A stretch of 50,375 bases of DNA, taken from Saccharopolyspora oryzae (GTDB taxonomy: Bacteria > Actinomycetota > Actinomycetes > Mycobacteriales > Pseudonocardiaceae). Every line of letters starts with the position of its first letter. Position 1 is the first letter of the stretch. Under the pieces are notes generated by a model. It was given only the letters and a program-made list of their open reading frames with translations, did not search any database and was not told the origin of the DNA. The position numbers and the translations under genes were made by a program. Shown here in pieces: positions 1 to 9,544 of the stretch. The stretch lies in contig NZ_JAQGLA010000052.1 in assembly GCF_027853915.1 (NCBI RefSeq), forward strand, positions 1 to 50,375, given 5' to 3'.

Positions 1-459
1 GGCCGGCCAGGCGACGCGGGCGTCGAAGTCCATGCCGACGACCGAACCGCCCTCGCCCATCAGCGGGAGGGTCGCGGTGGCCAGCGACTTCAGCGAGTAC
101 GCCGAGACCTCCAGCGCGGTGGAGACGTCCTCCCACGGCGCGGCCAGGAAGTCGCCGCCCAGGCACGACGCCGGGGCGAAGCCGATGGAGTGCAGGACGC
201 CGTCGAGGCCGTCGACGTGCTCGCGGACCCGATCGGCCAGGCCGTCCAGGTGCTCGGTGCTGGTCACGTCCAGCTCGATCACCGGCGCCGGCTTCGGCAG
301 CCGGCCCGCGATTCGCTGCACCAGGCTCATCCGGCCGAACCCGGTGAGCACCACCTCGGCGCCCTGCTCCTGGGCGACCTTGGCCGCGTGGAACGCGATC
401 GACGCGTCGGTGATCACGCCGGTGATCAGAATCCGCTTGCCTTCGAGCAAACCGCTCAC
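1..459 (-). CDS. inhA: Enoyl-ACP reductase InhA/FabI, C-terminus cut by the window edge
   Basis: NADH-dependent enoyl-[ACP] reductase of type II fatty acid synthesis, the last step of each elongation cycle and, in mycolata, part of mycolic acid precursor synthesis. The visible 153 residues begin with GTG at 457-459, preceded by a GGAGG site, and read LLEGKRILITGVITDASIAF, the divergent SDR nucleotide-binding loop typical of InhA/FabI. The LHSIGFAP segment and GGSVVGMDFD follow. The frame is open to base 1, so the catalytic Tyr/Lys region and the C-terminus lie outside. It follows fabG on the same strand after a gap of about 95 bases, the classic fabG1-inhA operon order. The family call is secure; substrate length preference cannot be read from this fragment. 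Confidence 0.93.
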   Translation of the reverse strand, partial: MSGLLEGKRILITGVITDASIAFHAAKVAQEQGAEVVLTGFGRMSLVQRIAGRLPKPAPVIELDVTSTEHLDGLADRVREHVDGLDGVLHSIGFAPASCLGGDFLAAPWEDVSTALEVSAYSLKSLATATLPLMGEGGSVVGMDFDARVAWPA

Positions 460-553
460 GAAAATCCTCCGCTGTGCTTATCCACCAGGTGCGCAGGCAC
501 CTGGGACCAACGCCGCGCGCAGCCGCTGCCGGGCGCGCGGTTCGAACCGTGCT

Positions 554-1348
<795 letters not shown>

Positions 1349-1433
1349 TCACCGTGTCGTGGTGCGCCTACACCCGCGCGGGCAGGCAGACTGCGCTATG
1401 CGGCTGATCACCACCGACCAGGGAGGCGCTCCG

Positions 1434-4295
1434 ATGGCCAACCCGCCCGCTGACCTCGTCGCCGAGCTGCGCGCCGCGCTGTCCGGGCCGGCGCGCTTCG
1501 ACCCCGGCACCCGAGCGCTCTACTCGACCGACGCGTCCAACTACCGGCAGGTGCCGACCGGAGTGGTCTTCCCCCGCGACGAGGACGACGTGGCCGCGAC
1601 CGTGGCCATCGCGCGGCGCCACGGCGTGCCGATCACCACGCGCGGGGCAGGCACCAGCATCGCGGGCAACGCCATCGGCACCGGGCTGGTGCTCGAATTC
1701 GCCCGCCACCTGAACCGGATCGTCGACGTCGACGTGGACCGCCGGCTGGCCCGCGTGCAGCCCGGCGTGGTGCTGGACTCGCTGCGCTCGGCGGTGGCCG
1801 GGCACGGGTTGACCTTCGGCCCCGATCCCTCCACGCACAGCCGCTGCACGCTCGGCGGGATGATCGGCAACAACGCCTGCGGCACGCATTCGGTCGCCTG
1901 GGGCAAGACCGTCGACAACGTGCACTCGCTGGACGTGCTGCTCTCCGACGGCACCCGGCTCGAGGTCGGCGCGACCTCCCCGGAGCAGCTGGACGCGCTG
2001 TGCGCGCGCGGCGATCGCGTCGGGCGCCTGCACCAGGACCTGAGGAGGCTGCGGGACGACGCCGCCGATCTGGTCCGCCGCTCCTTCCCCGACCTGGCCC
2101 GCCGGGTGTCGGGGTACAACCTCGACCAGCTGCTGCCGGAGAACGGCTTCCACCTGGCCCGAGCCCTGGTCGGCTCCGAGGGCAGCTGCGCGGTGGTGCT
2201 GGGGGCGACGGTCCAGCTGGTGTCCTCACCCGCGGTGCGAGCGCTGACCGTGCTCGGGTTCCCCGACACCTACGCCGCCGCGGACGAGGTACCCCGGCTC
2301 CGGGGCCTCGGGGCGCTGGCCATCGAAGGGCTCAGCTCCGAGCTGGTCGACGTGGTGCGGCAGCGCAACCCCGCCTCACCCGCCTTGCCGCTGCTGCCCG
2401 GCGGGCGCAGCTGGCTGCTGGTGGAGACCGGCGGCTCCGATCTCGGCGAGGCCGAGTCCGCGGCCCGGGACATCGTCCGGGCGATGGGTGAGCGCGCGGA
2501 TAGCGTCGTGCACACCGATCCGGCCCGGATCGCGGCGCTGTGGAAGATCCGCGAGGAAGGCTCCGGGTACTCGACCCGGATGGCCGGTTCGGAGCGCTGG
2601 TCGGGGTGGGAGGACGCCGCCGTCCCGCCCGAACAGCTGGGCTCCTACCTGCGGGAGTTCGACGCCCTGCTGGCGCGGTTCGGCCGCCGCGGCGTCACCT
2701 ACGGCCACTACGGCGACGGCTGCATCCACGTCCGCATCGATTTCGACCTGCTGTCCGGGCCCGGCACGGCGGAGTACCGCTCGTTCCTGGAGGCCGCGGC
2801 GGACCTCGTGGTCTCGCACGGCGGCTCGGTCTCCGGCGAGCACGGCGACGGCCAAGCCCGCTCCGCGCTGCTGTCCCGGATGTACCCGCCCGAGGTGATC
2901 CAGGCGTTCGAGCGGTTCAAAGCGGCCTTCGACCCGGAGGGACTGCTCAACCCCGGGCAGATCGTCCACCCGCGACCGGTCGACTCCGACGTCCGCCCGC
3001 TGGTCGCCCCGCCCAAGATCCCGACGCGCACCGCGCTGGCGCTGCACGCCGACTCCGGCGACCTCGCCGCCGCGACCCGCCGCTGCGTCGGCATGGGCAA
3101 GTGCCTGAACACCACGGGCGGGGTGATGTGCCCGAGCTACCGGGTCACCCGGGAGGAGAAGCACTCCACCCGGGGTAGGGCCCACCTGCTGTTCGAGATG
3201 CTCGCCGGCCGGGTCATCAAGCACGGCTGGCGGTCCCGGGAGGTCCGCGAAGCGCTCGACCTGTGCCTGTCCTGCAAGGGGTGCAAGTCCGACTGCCCGG
3301 TCGACGTCGACATGGCGACCTACAAGGCGGAGTTCCTGCACCAGCACTACCGGCACCGGCTGCGCCCGGCCGCGCACTACTCGATGGGCTTCCTGCCGCT
3401 GTGGCTGAAGGCCGGGCAACGCGCGCCCCGGCTGGTCAACCGGGTCCTCTCCGGCCCGCTGGCACCGGTGTTCAAACGGCTCGGCGGGATCGACGCTCGA
3501 CGGGACGTGCCGGAGCTGGCCACCGAGTCACTACAGGCGTGGTGGTCCGAGCAGCATCCGCGACGCCGCGACTCCGCACGGGTGCTGCTCTTCCCGGACA
3601 CCTTCACCAACCACTTCGACCCGCACATCGGGCGCGACGCGGTCACCGCGCTCGAAGCCCTCGGCCACGCCGTGGAAATCCCGCGCGAACCGGTCTGCTG
3701 TGGACTGACCTGGCACTCCACCGGTCAGCTCGGCACCGCCCGCCGCGCGGTCCGCCGCACCGCCCGCCTGCTGCGCCCGCAGCTCGACCGCGGGCTGCCG
3801 GTGATCGGCCTGGAACCCAGCTGTACGGCGTTCCTGCGCAACGACGCGGTGGAACTCGCCCCGGACGACCTCGACGTCGCCGCCCTGGCCGCGGCGACCC
3901 GGACCTTCGCCGAGTGGGTCGAGCCGACCCGCGAGCAGTGGCAGCAGCCCGCGCAGGACCGGCAGGCCCTGGTGCAGGTCCACTGCCACCAGCACGCCGA
4001 GCTGGGGTTCGCCGCCGATCAGGCCACATTGGACGCCACCGGCACGCGGGCCCGCGTGCTGGACGCGGGATGTTGCGGACTGGCGGGCAACTTCGGCTTC
4101 GAACGCGGACACCACGAGGTCTCGATGGCCTGCGCCGAGCAGGGCCTGCTCCCGGCCGTGCGCGCCGCCGAACCCGGAACCGATGTCGTCGCCGACGGCT
4201 TCAGCTGCCGGACCCAGCTGCGCCAGGCCTCCGACGTCGAGCCCGTCCACCTGGCTACCCTCGTCGCTCGCGCCCTGGACGGGACGCAGCGGTGA
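1434..4295 (+). CDS. FAD-linked and Fe-S-binding dehydrogenase (YdiJ/D-2-hydroxyacid dehydrogenase type)
   Basis: A 953-residue fusion of a VAO-type FAD domain and a GlpC-like Fe-S module, the architecture of YdiJ/Dld2-type enzymes that oxidise D-2-hydroxy acids and pass electrons to the membrane chain. The FAD-binding segment around residues 65-85 contains TTRGAGTSIAGNA; the flavin C-terminal domain carries YGHYGDGCIHVR and SGEHGDGQARS. A first cysteine cluster begins at C551 (CVGMGKC with a later CPSY), the second at C611 (CLSCKGCKSDCP), giving ferredoxin-like 4Fe-4S ligands. Two CCG motifs follow at about 755 and 880. The start is ATG at 1434 with GGGAGG seven bases before it; an in-frame upstream ATG lacks such a site. 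The substrate (D-lactate, glycolate or D-2-hydroxyglutarate) cannot be decided from sequence. Confidence 0.88.
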   Translation: MANPPADLVAELRAALSGPARFDPGTRALYSTDASNYRQVPTGVVFPRDEDDVAATVAIARRHGVPITTRGAGTSIAGNAIGTGLVLEFARHLNRIVDVDVDRRLARVQPGVVLDSLRSAVAGHGLTFGPDPSTHSRCTLGGMIGNNACGTHSVAWGKTVDNVHSLDVLLSDGTRLEVGATSPEQLDALCARGDRVGRLHQDLRRLRDDAADLVRRSFPDLARRVSGYNLDQLLPENGFHLARALVGSEGSCAVVLGATVQLVSSPAVRALTVLGFPDTYAAADEVPRLRGLGALAIEGLSSELVDVVRQRNPASPALPLLPGGRSWLLVETGGSDLGEAESAARDIVRAMGERADSVVHTDPARIAALWKIREEGSGYSTRMAGSERWSGWEDAAVPPEQLGSYLREFDALLARFGRRGVTYGHYGDGCIHVRIDFDLLSGPGTAEYRSFLEAAADLVVSHGGSVSGEHGDGQARSALLSRMYPPEVIQAFERFKAAFDPEGLLNPGQIVHPRPVDSDVRPLVAPPKIPTRTALALHADSGDLAAATRRCVGMGKCLNTTGGVMCPSYRVTREEKHSTRGRAHLLFEMLAGRVIKHGWRSREVREALDLCLSCKGCKSDCPVDVDMATYKAEFLHQHYRHRLRPAAHYSMGFLPLWLKAGQRAPRLVNRVLSGPLAPVFKRLGGIDARRDVPELATESLQAWWSEQHPRRRDSARVLLFPDTFTNHFDPHIGRDAVTALEALGHAVEIPREPVCCGLTWHSTGQLGTARRAVRRTARLLRPQLDRGLPVIGLEPSCTAFLRNDAVELAPDDLDVAALAAATRTFAEWVEPTREQWQQPAQDRQALVQVHCHQHAELGFAADQATLDATGTRARVLDAGCCGLAGNFGFERGHHEVSMACAEQGLLPAVRAAEPGTDVVADGFSCRTQLRQASDVEPVHLATLVARALDGTQR

Positions 4296-4374
4296 TGAAC
4301 CCGACAACCACCGGCGGAATGCCGGAGCGGGCGCACCGCGTTGTCCCGGTAACCGCCACGAGAAGGGATCTCCC

Positions 4375-4734
4375 ATGGCAACGGTCGAGCTGACCAAGGA
4401 CAACTTCGACGAGGTCGTCTCCGACCAGGACTTCGTCATCATCGACTTCTGGGCGTCCTGGTGCGGCCCGTGCCGGCAGTTCGCGCCGGTCTTCGACCGC
4501 GTCTCCGAGAAGAACGAGGACATCGTCTTCGCCAAGGTCGACACCGAGGCCCAGCAGGAACTGGCCGGCGCGTTCGACGTCAAATCGATCCCGACGCTGG
4601 CCGTCATCCGCGACAACGTGCTGATCTTCCAGCAGCCGGGCGCGCTCCCGGAGAACGTCCTCGACGACGTGATCCGCCAGGCCCGAGAACTCGACATGGA
4701 CGAGGTCCGCAAGGAAGCCCAGCAGGCCGGCTGA
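4375..4734 (+). CDS. trxA: Thioredoxin
   Basis: A 119-residue cytosolic thioredoxin. The active site WCGPC has its cysteines at residues 30 and 33, and the cis-proline loop SIPTL is present near residue 75. There is no signal peptide. The start is ATG at 4375 with AGAAGGGA upstream. It lies 79 bases after the FAD/Fe-S dehydrogenase on the same strand and could be cotranscribed with it. The C-terminal extension after residue 100 (ARELDMDEVRKEAQQAG) is slightly longer and more charged than in the shortest thioredoxins. Family assignment is secure; a specific partner is not evident. Confidence 0.93.
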   Translation: MATVELTKDNFDEVVSDQDFVIIDFWASWCGPCRQFAPVFDRVSEKNEDIVFAKVDTEAQQELAGAFDVKSIPTLAVIRDNVLIFQQPGALPENVLDDVIRQARELDMDEVRKEAQQAG

Positions 4735-4744
4735 CCGACCACCA

Positions 4745-4790
4745 CGCAAATTCCATTGAAATCGGACGTGCGATTTCAATGGAATTTGCG
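4745..4790. terminator. Perfect 20-bp hairpin, bidirectional terminator
   Basis: Two perfectly complementary 20-base arms (4745-4764 and 4771-4790) are separated by a six-base loop, GACGTG. The arms are AT-rich (core ATTCCATTGAAATC), unlike the surrounding GC-rich DNA. It sits between the convergent thioredoxin and mgtC-like genes, 10 and 23 bases from their stops, as expected of a shared terminator. Confidence 0.8.
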
Positions 4791-4813
4791 GCGCACCGCA
4801 CCGCGGGTGCGCT

Positions 4814-5539
4814 CTAGAAGCCCGGTTCCATCGCTTCGCCGACTGCGGCGTGCAGGACTCCGGGGAGTGCGCTGATCTCCTCTACCAGCGATGCCACCGG
4901 GGTTTTTCCGCGCAGGCGCAGGGCGACGACGGCGGTGCGCTGCTGCTCGTCGTCGGTGTCCTCGCGCTCCACCTCGAGGTCCATCACCGTCCAGCCGCGA
5001 CTGGTGCACAGCGTCAGCACGCTGCGCAGAACGCCGAAGCCGTCGAGGTAGCCGATCCGCATCACCTGCGGTTCCCGCAGCGACCTGCGCAGGGTCCGCA
5101 GCAGCCACGGATAGCCCAGCACCACCAGGAAGTGCACCGCCGTGGTCGCGGCGGCCAGCACCACCAGACCGCTGCCGCAGGCCATCCCCACCGCGGCCAC
5201 CACCCACACCGTGGCCGCCGTGGTCAGACCGCGCACCGCGTCGCGGCGCACGAAGATCAACCCGCCGCCGATGAACCCGATGCCGGAGACGATCTGCGCG
5301 GCCACCCGCGACGGGTCGAACGACACCCGATCGAAGGCCAGCAGATCGCCGAAACCGTACTTCGACACCAGCATGAACAGCGCCGCACCGACCCCTACCA
5401 GGGCGTGCGTGCGCATCCCGGCGCTCTTCGCGCGGACCTCGCGCTCCAACCCGATCAAGCTGGAGAACAGCAGCGCCGTGCCCAGCTCGACCAGCAGCGG
5501 AAGCTCGCGGAGACCGGTTACCACCGCATCCGACGACAC
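4814..5539 (-). CDS. MgtC/SapB family inner-membrane protein
   Basis: 241 residues: an N-terminal hydrophobic half and a cytosolic C-terminal ACT-like half. The first membrane segment ends in the family signature SSLIGLEREVRAKSAGMRTHALVGVGAALF, and later segments contain QIVSGIGFIGGGLIF with the family's conserved glycine-rich turn. MgtC-family proteins are linked to growth under low Mg2+ and, in pathogens, survival in macrophages, often by acting on other membrane proteins; nothing here fixes the role in this organism. The GTG start at 5539 has no strong ribosome site, so the exact start is uncertain. It is 29 bases downstream of the methyltransferase at 5569 and could be cotranscribed with it. 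Confidence 0.88.
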   Translation of the reverse strand: MSSDAVVTGLRELPLLVELGTALLFSSLIGLEREVRAKSAGMRTHALVGVGAALFMLVSKYGFGDLLAFDRVSFDPSRVAAQIVSGIGFIGGGLIFVRRDAVRGLTTAATVWVVAAVGMACGSGLVVLAAATTAVHFLVVLGYPWLLRTLRRSLREPQVMRIGYLDGFGVLRSVLTLCTSRGWTVMDLEVEREDTDDEQQRTAVVALRLRGKTPVASLVEEISALPGVLHAAVGEAMEPGF

Positions 5540-5568
5540 CGCTCGAACGTAGCACCGCCCCGATCAGG

Positions 5569-6159
5569 TCACGATCGGCGTGGCCGCCGCGCCAGGTAGG
5601 CCACCGCGGGCGGCAGGTTGCGCCACACCGTCCGGCTGATCACCGTCTCCTCGAACTCCGCGCGCAGGTCCGCCAGCTGACGACGGGCCGGTGGCGCCCA
5701 CCGCGTCCAGGTGTAGGCGAACTGCGTGAACGCCCCGCCCGGCACCAGCGATTCGGCGACCAGCCGGACCAGCGGCACCCCGTCGACCGGCGAGTGCGCC
5801 GCCCACGGCAACCCGCTGACGACGACATCAGCGCGCAGCCCCCGCTCCCGCAACAGCTCCGGGAGCTCCCGGGCGTCGGCGCACACCGACTCCGCACCCG
5901 GGAACCGCTCCCCCAGCTGCGCGGCCCACCGCGAGTTGAGCTCCAGCGCCAGGTGGTGCCCGCGCCCGCCGAGTCGGCGCTGGATCAGCTCGGTGAACGC
6001 CCCGGTCCCCGGACCGAGCTCGACCACCACCGGGTCACCGCGGTGCGGGATCGGCGCCACCATCTGCTCGGCCAGCGCCCGCGAACTGGGCCCGACCGCT
6101 GCGGTCGTGGTCGGCGACTTGACGAACTCCCGCAGAAAACCCGTGCCCACCTGCGCCAC
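5569..6159 (-). CDS. Class I SAM-dependent methyltransferase, PmtA/KsgA-like
   Basis: 196 residues. Residues 43-53 (PVVVELGPGTG) are the SAM-binding motif I, and VVVSGLPW near residue 113 replaces the NPPY-type motif of rRNA dimethylases. This pattern is seen in phospholipid N-methyltransferases (PmtA) and their relatives. The N-terminal FLREFVKSPTTTAAVGPSSRALA matches the region where PmtA-like enzymes contact the membrane or substrate, but there is no membrane segment. GTG at 6159 follows a GGGAGG site. A paralogue with the same motifs lies at 32929-33594. The lipid substrate is an inference; a small-molecule substrate is equally possible. Confidence 0.75.
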   Translation of the reverse strand: MAQVGTGFLREFVKSPTTTAAVGPSSRALAEQMVAPIPHRGDPVVVELGPGTGAFTELIQRRLGGRGHHLALELNSRWAAQLGERFPGAESVCADARELPELLRERGLRADVVVSGLPWAAHSPVDGVPLVRLVAESLVPGGAFTQFAYTWTRWAPPARRQLADLRAEFEETVISRTVWRNLPPAVAYLARRPRRS

Positions 6160-6254
6160 TCCCGATCGCCTCCCGAGCCTCGCGTGCCCGGTCAGGATCC
6201 CGGAGCCGGTGATCCGCTAGGTGACCAGCTCCGCAACGGCGCGCCAACACTTCC

Positions 6255-7238
6255 TCACGGGAGCCTGCGCCCGGTGAACATCGAGATCCCGGCCGCGACG
6301 ATCGCGGTCAGCGTGCCCAGCACCAGCCACGGCTTGCTGGCATCGGTGTGCTTGGTCTCGTAGCCGATCTGCTCGCCCAGCGTGTCGTAGACCTCGCGGA
6401 GCTGCTCGGCGCTGGCGGCCTTGTGGAACTCGCCGCCGGAGAGCTTCGCGATCTCCTGCATGGCCTCGTCATCGACCTCGACCAGCTCCTGCTGGCCCTG
6501 GATCTCGATGCTGCCGTGCCGGGTGCCGAAGGAGATCGTGGAGATCGGCACGCCGGCCTGCCGCGCTTCCTTCGCCTTCGTGTAGGCCCCGCGCGGGGCG
6601 TCCATGTCGCGCGGGATGGTCTGGCCGCCGTCGGCCATCAGCACGATCCGCGCGGGCGGCGCCCCGGCCGGACCGCCGACCATCTTGCCGAACGAGTCGA
6701 TCGCCAGCATCGAGGCGTTGATCCCGTCGCCGGTGGCGGTGGCCTCGGCCAGCTTCAGGCTGTCGATGGCCTGCTTGACGCCGGTCCGATCGGTCGTGGG
6801 CATCACCAGCACGGTCGCGGTGCCCGCGAACGACACCAGCCCCAGGTTGATGCCCGGGGTGAGCTTGTCCGCGAACTCCTTGGCCGCGACCTTCGCCGCC
6901 TCCAGCCGGCTGGGCTCGACGTCGGTGGCCTTCATCGACAACGACACGTCGATGGTCAGCATCACCGTGGCCCGGTTGCGCGGAATGCGCTGCTCGGCGG
7001 TGGGGCCCATCAGCGCCACCGTGAGCATGATCAGCGCCACGCCCAGCAGCGCCGGCGGCACGTGCTTCCACCAGCCCTGGCGCTTGGCCGCCACCCGGTC
7101 CAGCACCTCCAGGTTGCTGAACCGGATCGTGTCCTGGCGGCGCTTGCGCATCGCCCACAGGTAGCCGCCGACCAGCGCGGCGACCACCAACAGCAGCAGG
7201 AACCACCACGGCGCGGTGAATCCCGACAAACTCAACAT
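6255..7238 (-). CDS. Membrane-anchored VWA-domain protein (Rv1481-like)
   Basis: 327 residues. A first membrane segment (PWWFLLLLVVAALVGGYLW) is followed by a second near residue 60-80, a VWA domain and a C-terminal membrane segment (VLGTLTAIVAAGISMFTGRRL). The metal-ion-dependent adhesion site is intact: DVSLS for DxSxS and MADGG near the other end. In this family the VWA protein works with a MoxR ATPase and a DUF58 protein, thought to be a chaperone-like system for assembling protein or metal complexes at the envelope. The ATG at 7238 overlaps the DUF58 stop by one base (TGATG) and has GGAGGAG upstream. A longer in-frame form to 7337 would only add DUF58-overlapping sequence. Corresponds in position to Rv1481. 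Confidence 0.9.
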   Translation of the reverse strand: MLSLSGFTAPWWFLLLLVVAALVGGYLWAMRKRRQDTIRFSNLEVLDRVAAKRQGWWKHVPPALLGVALIMLTVALMGPTAEQRIPRNRATVMLTIDVSLSMKATDVEPSRLEAAKVAAKEFADKLTPGINLGLVSFAGTATVLVMPTTDRTGVKQAIDSLKLAEATATGDGINASMLAIDSFGKMVGGPAGAPPARIVLMADGGQTIPRDMDAPRGAYTKAKEARQAGVPISTISFGTRHGSIEIQGQQELVEVDDEAMQEIAKLSGGEFHKAASAEQLREVYDTLGEQIGYETKHTDASKPWLVLGTLTAIVAAGISMFTGRRLP

Positions 7239-8206
7239 CAAGCTGCTCCTCCGGACCAACCGCGCTTGCGGGCCACCACGAACCGCACGACGTCGGCGAT
7301 CCAGTCCGAATCCGTCCGCAACACCAGGTGCGCGCAACCGGCGCGGCGCAGCACCGCCGCCACCTCCTCGCGGTGCGCCGCGGCAGCCGCGGCGAACTCC
7401 TTGCGCAGCACAGGACTGGTGTGCACCTCACGCTGCTTGCCGGTTTCCGGGTCCGACAGCAGCACCGTGCCCACGTCGGGCAACTCCACATCGCGCGGGT
7501 CCAGCACCTCGATGGCCAGCAGCGAGTGCCGGGCGCCCAAGCCCCGCAGCGCGCGCTGCCAGTCCGTCGGGCCCAGGAAGTCCGAGACCACCACCGCCAG
7601 CCCGCGCCGCCGCGGCGGACGTCGCAGCGACTCCAGCAACCCGCCGAGATCGCCGCGCGTTCCTTCTTCCGCACGCGGAGTTCCGGCGGCCTTCCGCAGC
7701 AACGACCGCGCGTGCGCAGCACCACCGCGCGCGGGCACCCGCACCGGGCCGGTGCCGTTGTCCAGGACGGCACCGATCCGGTTGCCGCCACCGCTGGTCA
7801 GGCACACCACCGCGGCCAGCGCGGCGACGGCCAGTTCACGCTTCTCGCAGGCCGCCGAACCGAAGTCCAGGCTCGGCGAGAGGTCCATCGCGACCCACGT
7901 CTCCAGCTCCCGGTCGGCGACCGTCTGCCGGATGTGCGGCTCGGACATCCGGGCGGTGACCGCCCAGTCCATCCGCCGCACGTCGTCGCCGGGCTGGTAG
8001 ACCCGCGCCTCCCCCGGCTCGGTACCCGGACCGGGCACCAGACCGAGGTGGTTGCCCTGCAGCAGGCCGTCCAACCGGCCCCGCACGCTCAGCTCCAGCG
8101 ACCGCAGCGCTGCTTCCAGCCGACCGGCGTCCAGGGACGGGGGCGCCCAGCTCGGGCGGTCCCCGTCCGGATGTTGATCGGTTGCCGGCACGCCCTCGCC
8201 CCTCAC
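7238..8206 (-). CDS. DUF58 domain protein of the MoxR operon
   Basis: 322 residues, soluble. The DUF58 signature is seen at about residues 66-80, ARVYQPGDDVRRMDWAVTAR, followed by a VWA-like fold with WVAMDLSPSLDFGS and LAVVVSDFLG. GTG at 8206 overlaps the moxR stop by four bases (GTGA) and its own stop overlaps the VWA start by one, so the three genes are translationally coupled. DUF58 proteins are regular partners of MoxR ATPases and VWA proteins; the molecular job is not established. This is the position of Rv1480. Confidence 0.9.
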   Translation of the reverse strand: MRGEGVPATDQHPDGDRPSWAPPSLDAGRLEAALRSLELSVRGRLDGLLQGNHLGLVPGPGTEPGEARVYQPGDDVRRMDWAVTARMSEPHIRQTVADRELETWVAMDLSPSLDFGSAACEKRELAVAALAAVVCLTSGGGNRIGAVLDNGTGPVRVPARGGAAHARSLLRKAAGTPRAEEGTRGDLGGLLESLRRPPRRRGLAVVVSDFLGPTDWQRALRGLGARHSLLAIEVLDPRDVELPDVGTVLLSDPETGKQREVHTSPVLRKEFAAAAAAHREEVAAVLRRAGCAHLVLRTDSDWIADVVRFVVARKRGWSGGAA

Positions 8207-9318
8207 TGGTGCGGGTTGGGCACGTGCGGCGGCTGCGCGTAACCGGCAGGGCCGCCGACCGGCGCGGGTGCGGGCGGACCGCCCTGCGGACGCGCCGAGA
8301 CCTGCGGCAGCGGCACGGTCTGCAGCACCCGGTTGACGATGTGCTCCACCGGGATGCCATCGGCCAGCGCGTCGTAGGACAGCACCAGCCGGTGCCGCAG
8401 CACGTCCGGAACCACGTCCACCACGTCCTGCGGCAACACGTAGTCGCGCCCGCGCACCAGCGCCAGGGCGCGCGCGGCGGCGATGATGCCCAGGCTGGCA
8501 CGCGGCGAGGCGCCGTAGGAGACCCAGCTGGCGATGTCGGACAGCCCGTGGTCGTTGGGCATCCGGGTGGCCACCACCAGGCGCACCACGTAGTCGACCA
8601 GCGCGTGGTGCACGAACACCGAGGCGGCGACCTTCTGCAGCCGGATCAGCTCGTCCGGGTTGAGCACCGGGTTCGGCTCCGGAGCCGCGACGCCCATCCG
8701 GTAGATGATCTCGCGCTCCTCCTCCGCGGTGGGGTACTCCACCGGGAGCTTGAACAGGAACCGGTCGCGCTGCGCCTCCGGAAGCGGGTAGACGCCCTCG
8801 TTCTCGATCGGGTTCTGGGTGGCCAGCACCAGGAACGGGGCGGGCATCGGGTAGCTCTCGCCGCCGATGGAGACGTGCCGCTCGGCCATCACCTCCAGCA
8901 GCGCCGACTGGACCTTCGCCGGAGCGCGGTTGATCTCGTCGGCCAGCACGAAGTTGGCCAGCACCGGACCGAGCTCGACGTCGAAGCGCTCGCTGCCCTG
9001 CCGGTAGATGCGGGTGCCGAGGATGTCCGCGGGCACCAGGTCCGGGGTGAACTGGAGCCGCGAGAAGCTGCCGCCGACGACCCGCGCGAAGGTCTCGACC
9101 GCGAGGGTCTTGGCCACGCCGGGCACGCCTTCCAGCAGGATGTGGCCCTTGGCCAGCAGTCCGGTCAGCACCCGCTCCACGAGCCGGTCCTGGCCGACGA
9201 TCACCCGCTTGACCTCGAACACGGTGCGTTCCAGCAGCTGCGCGTCGCGCGCCGGGGTGCTCACCTGGTCCGCCGGACGCGCGGCGCCCCCGCTCTCACC
9301 GTTGCCGGCCTCGGTCAA
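8203..9318 (-). CDS. moxR: MoxR-family AAA+ ATPase
   Basis: 371 residues. Walker A is GVPGVAKT, Walker B LADEINRAPAKVQSALLEVM, sensor 1 LATQNPIENEGVYPLPEAQ and arginine-finger region RFLFKL. It is predicted to power a chaperone-like complex with the DUF58 and VWA proteins encoded immediately downstream. TTG at 9318 has GGAGG nine bases upstream and gives the usual length; a second TTG at 9363 would add 15 unconserved residues. A Pro/Ala/Gly-rich tail of about 40 residues ends the protein. The operon order moxR-DUF58-VWA is that of Rv1479-Rv1481. Confidence 0.93.
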   Translation of the reverse strand: MTEAGNGESGGAARPADQVSTPARDAQLLERTVFEVKRVIVGQDRLVERVLTGLLAKGHILLEGVPGVAKTLAVETFARVVGGSFSRLQFTPDLVPADILGTRIYRQGSERFDVELGPVLANFVLADEINRAPAKVQSALLEVMAERHVSIGGESYPMPAPFLVLATQNPIENEGVYPLPEAQRDRFLFKLPVEYPTAEEEREIIYRMGVAAPEPNPVLNPDELIRLQKVAASVFVHHALVDYVVRLVVATRMPNDHGLSDIASWVSYGASPRASLGIIAAARALALVRGRDYVLPQDVVDVVPDVLRHRLVLSYDALADGIPVEHIVNRVLQTVPLPQVSARPQGGPPAPAPVGGPAGYAQPPHVPNPHQ

Positions 9319-9544
9319 TTCTCCCAGCCTCCTGTCGTCGGTCCGGCCTACCCGGCCGCTCAAGATCCTGGCACGCCCCCACCGCGCAACGCCGCGGGGG
9401 CACTACCCCGAGCCCACCCAACCTCAACCGCGGTGTGACCCAGGTAAAGCCGCCGGACCGAGGATTAATTTCACTCAGCACTGAACATATCGAGGATGTT
9501 GACGAGATGCGGTGGTTTTCGCGGATGAAGTCGGTCGAGAACCG

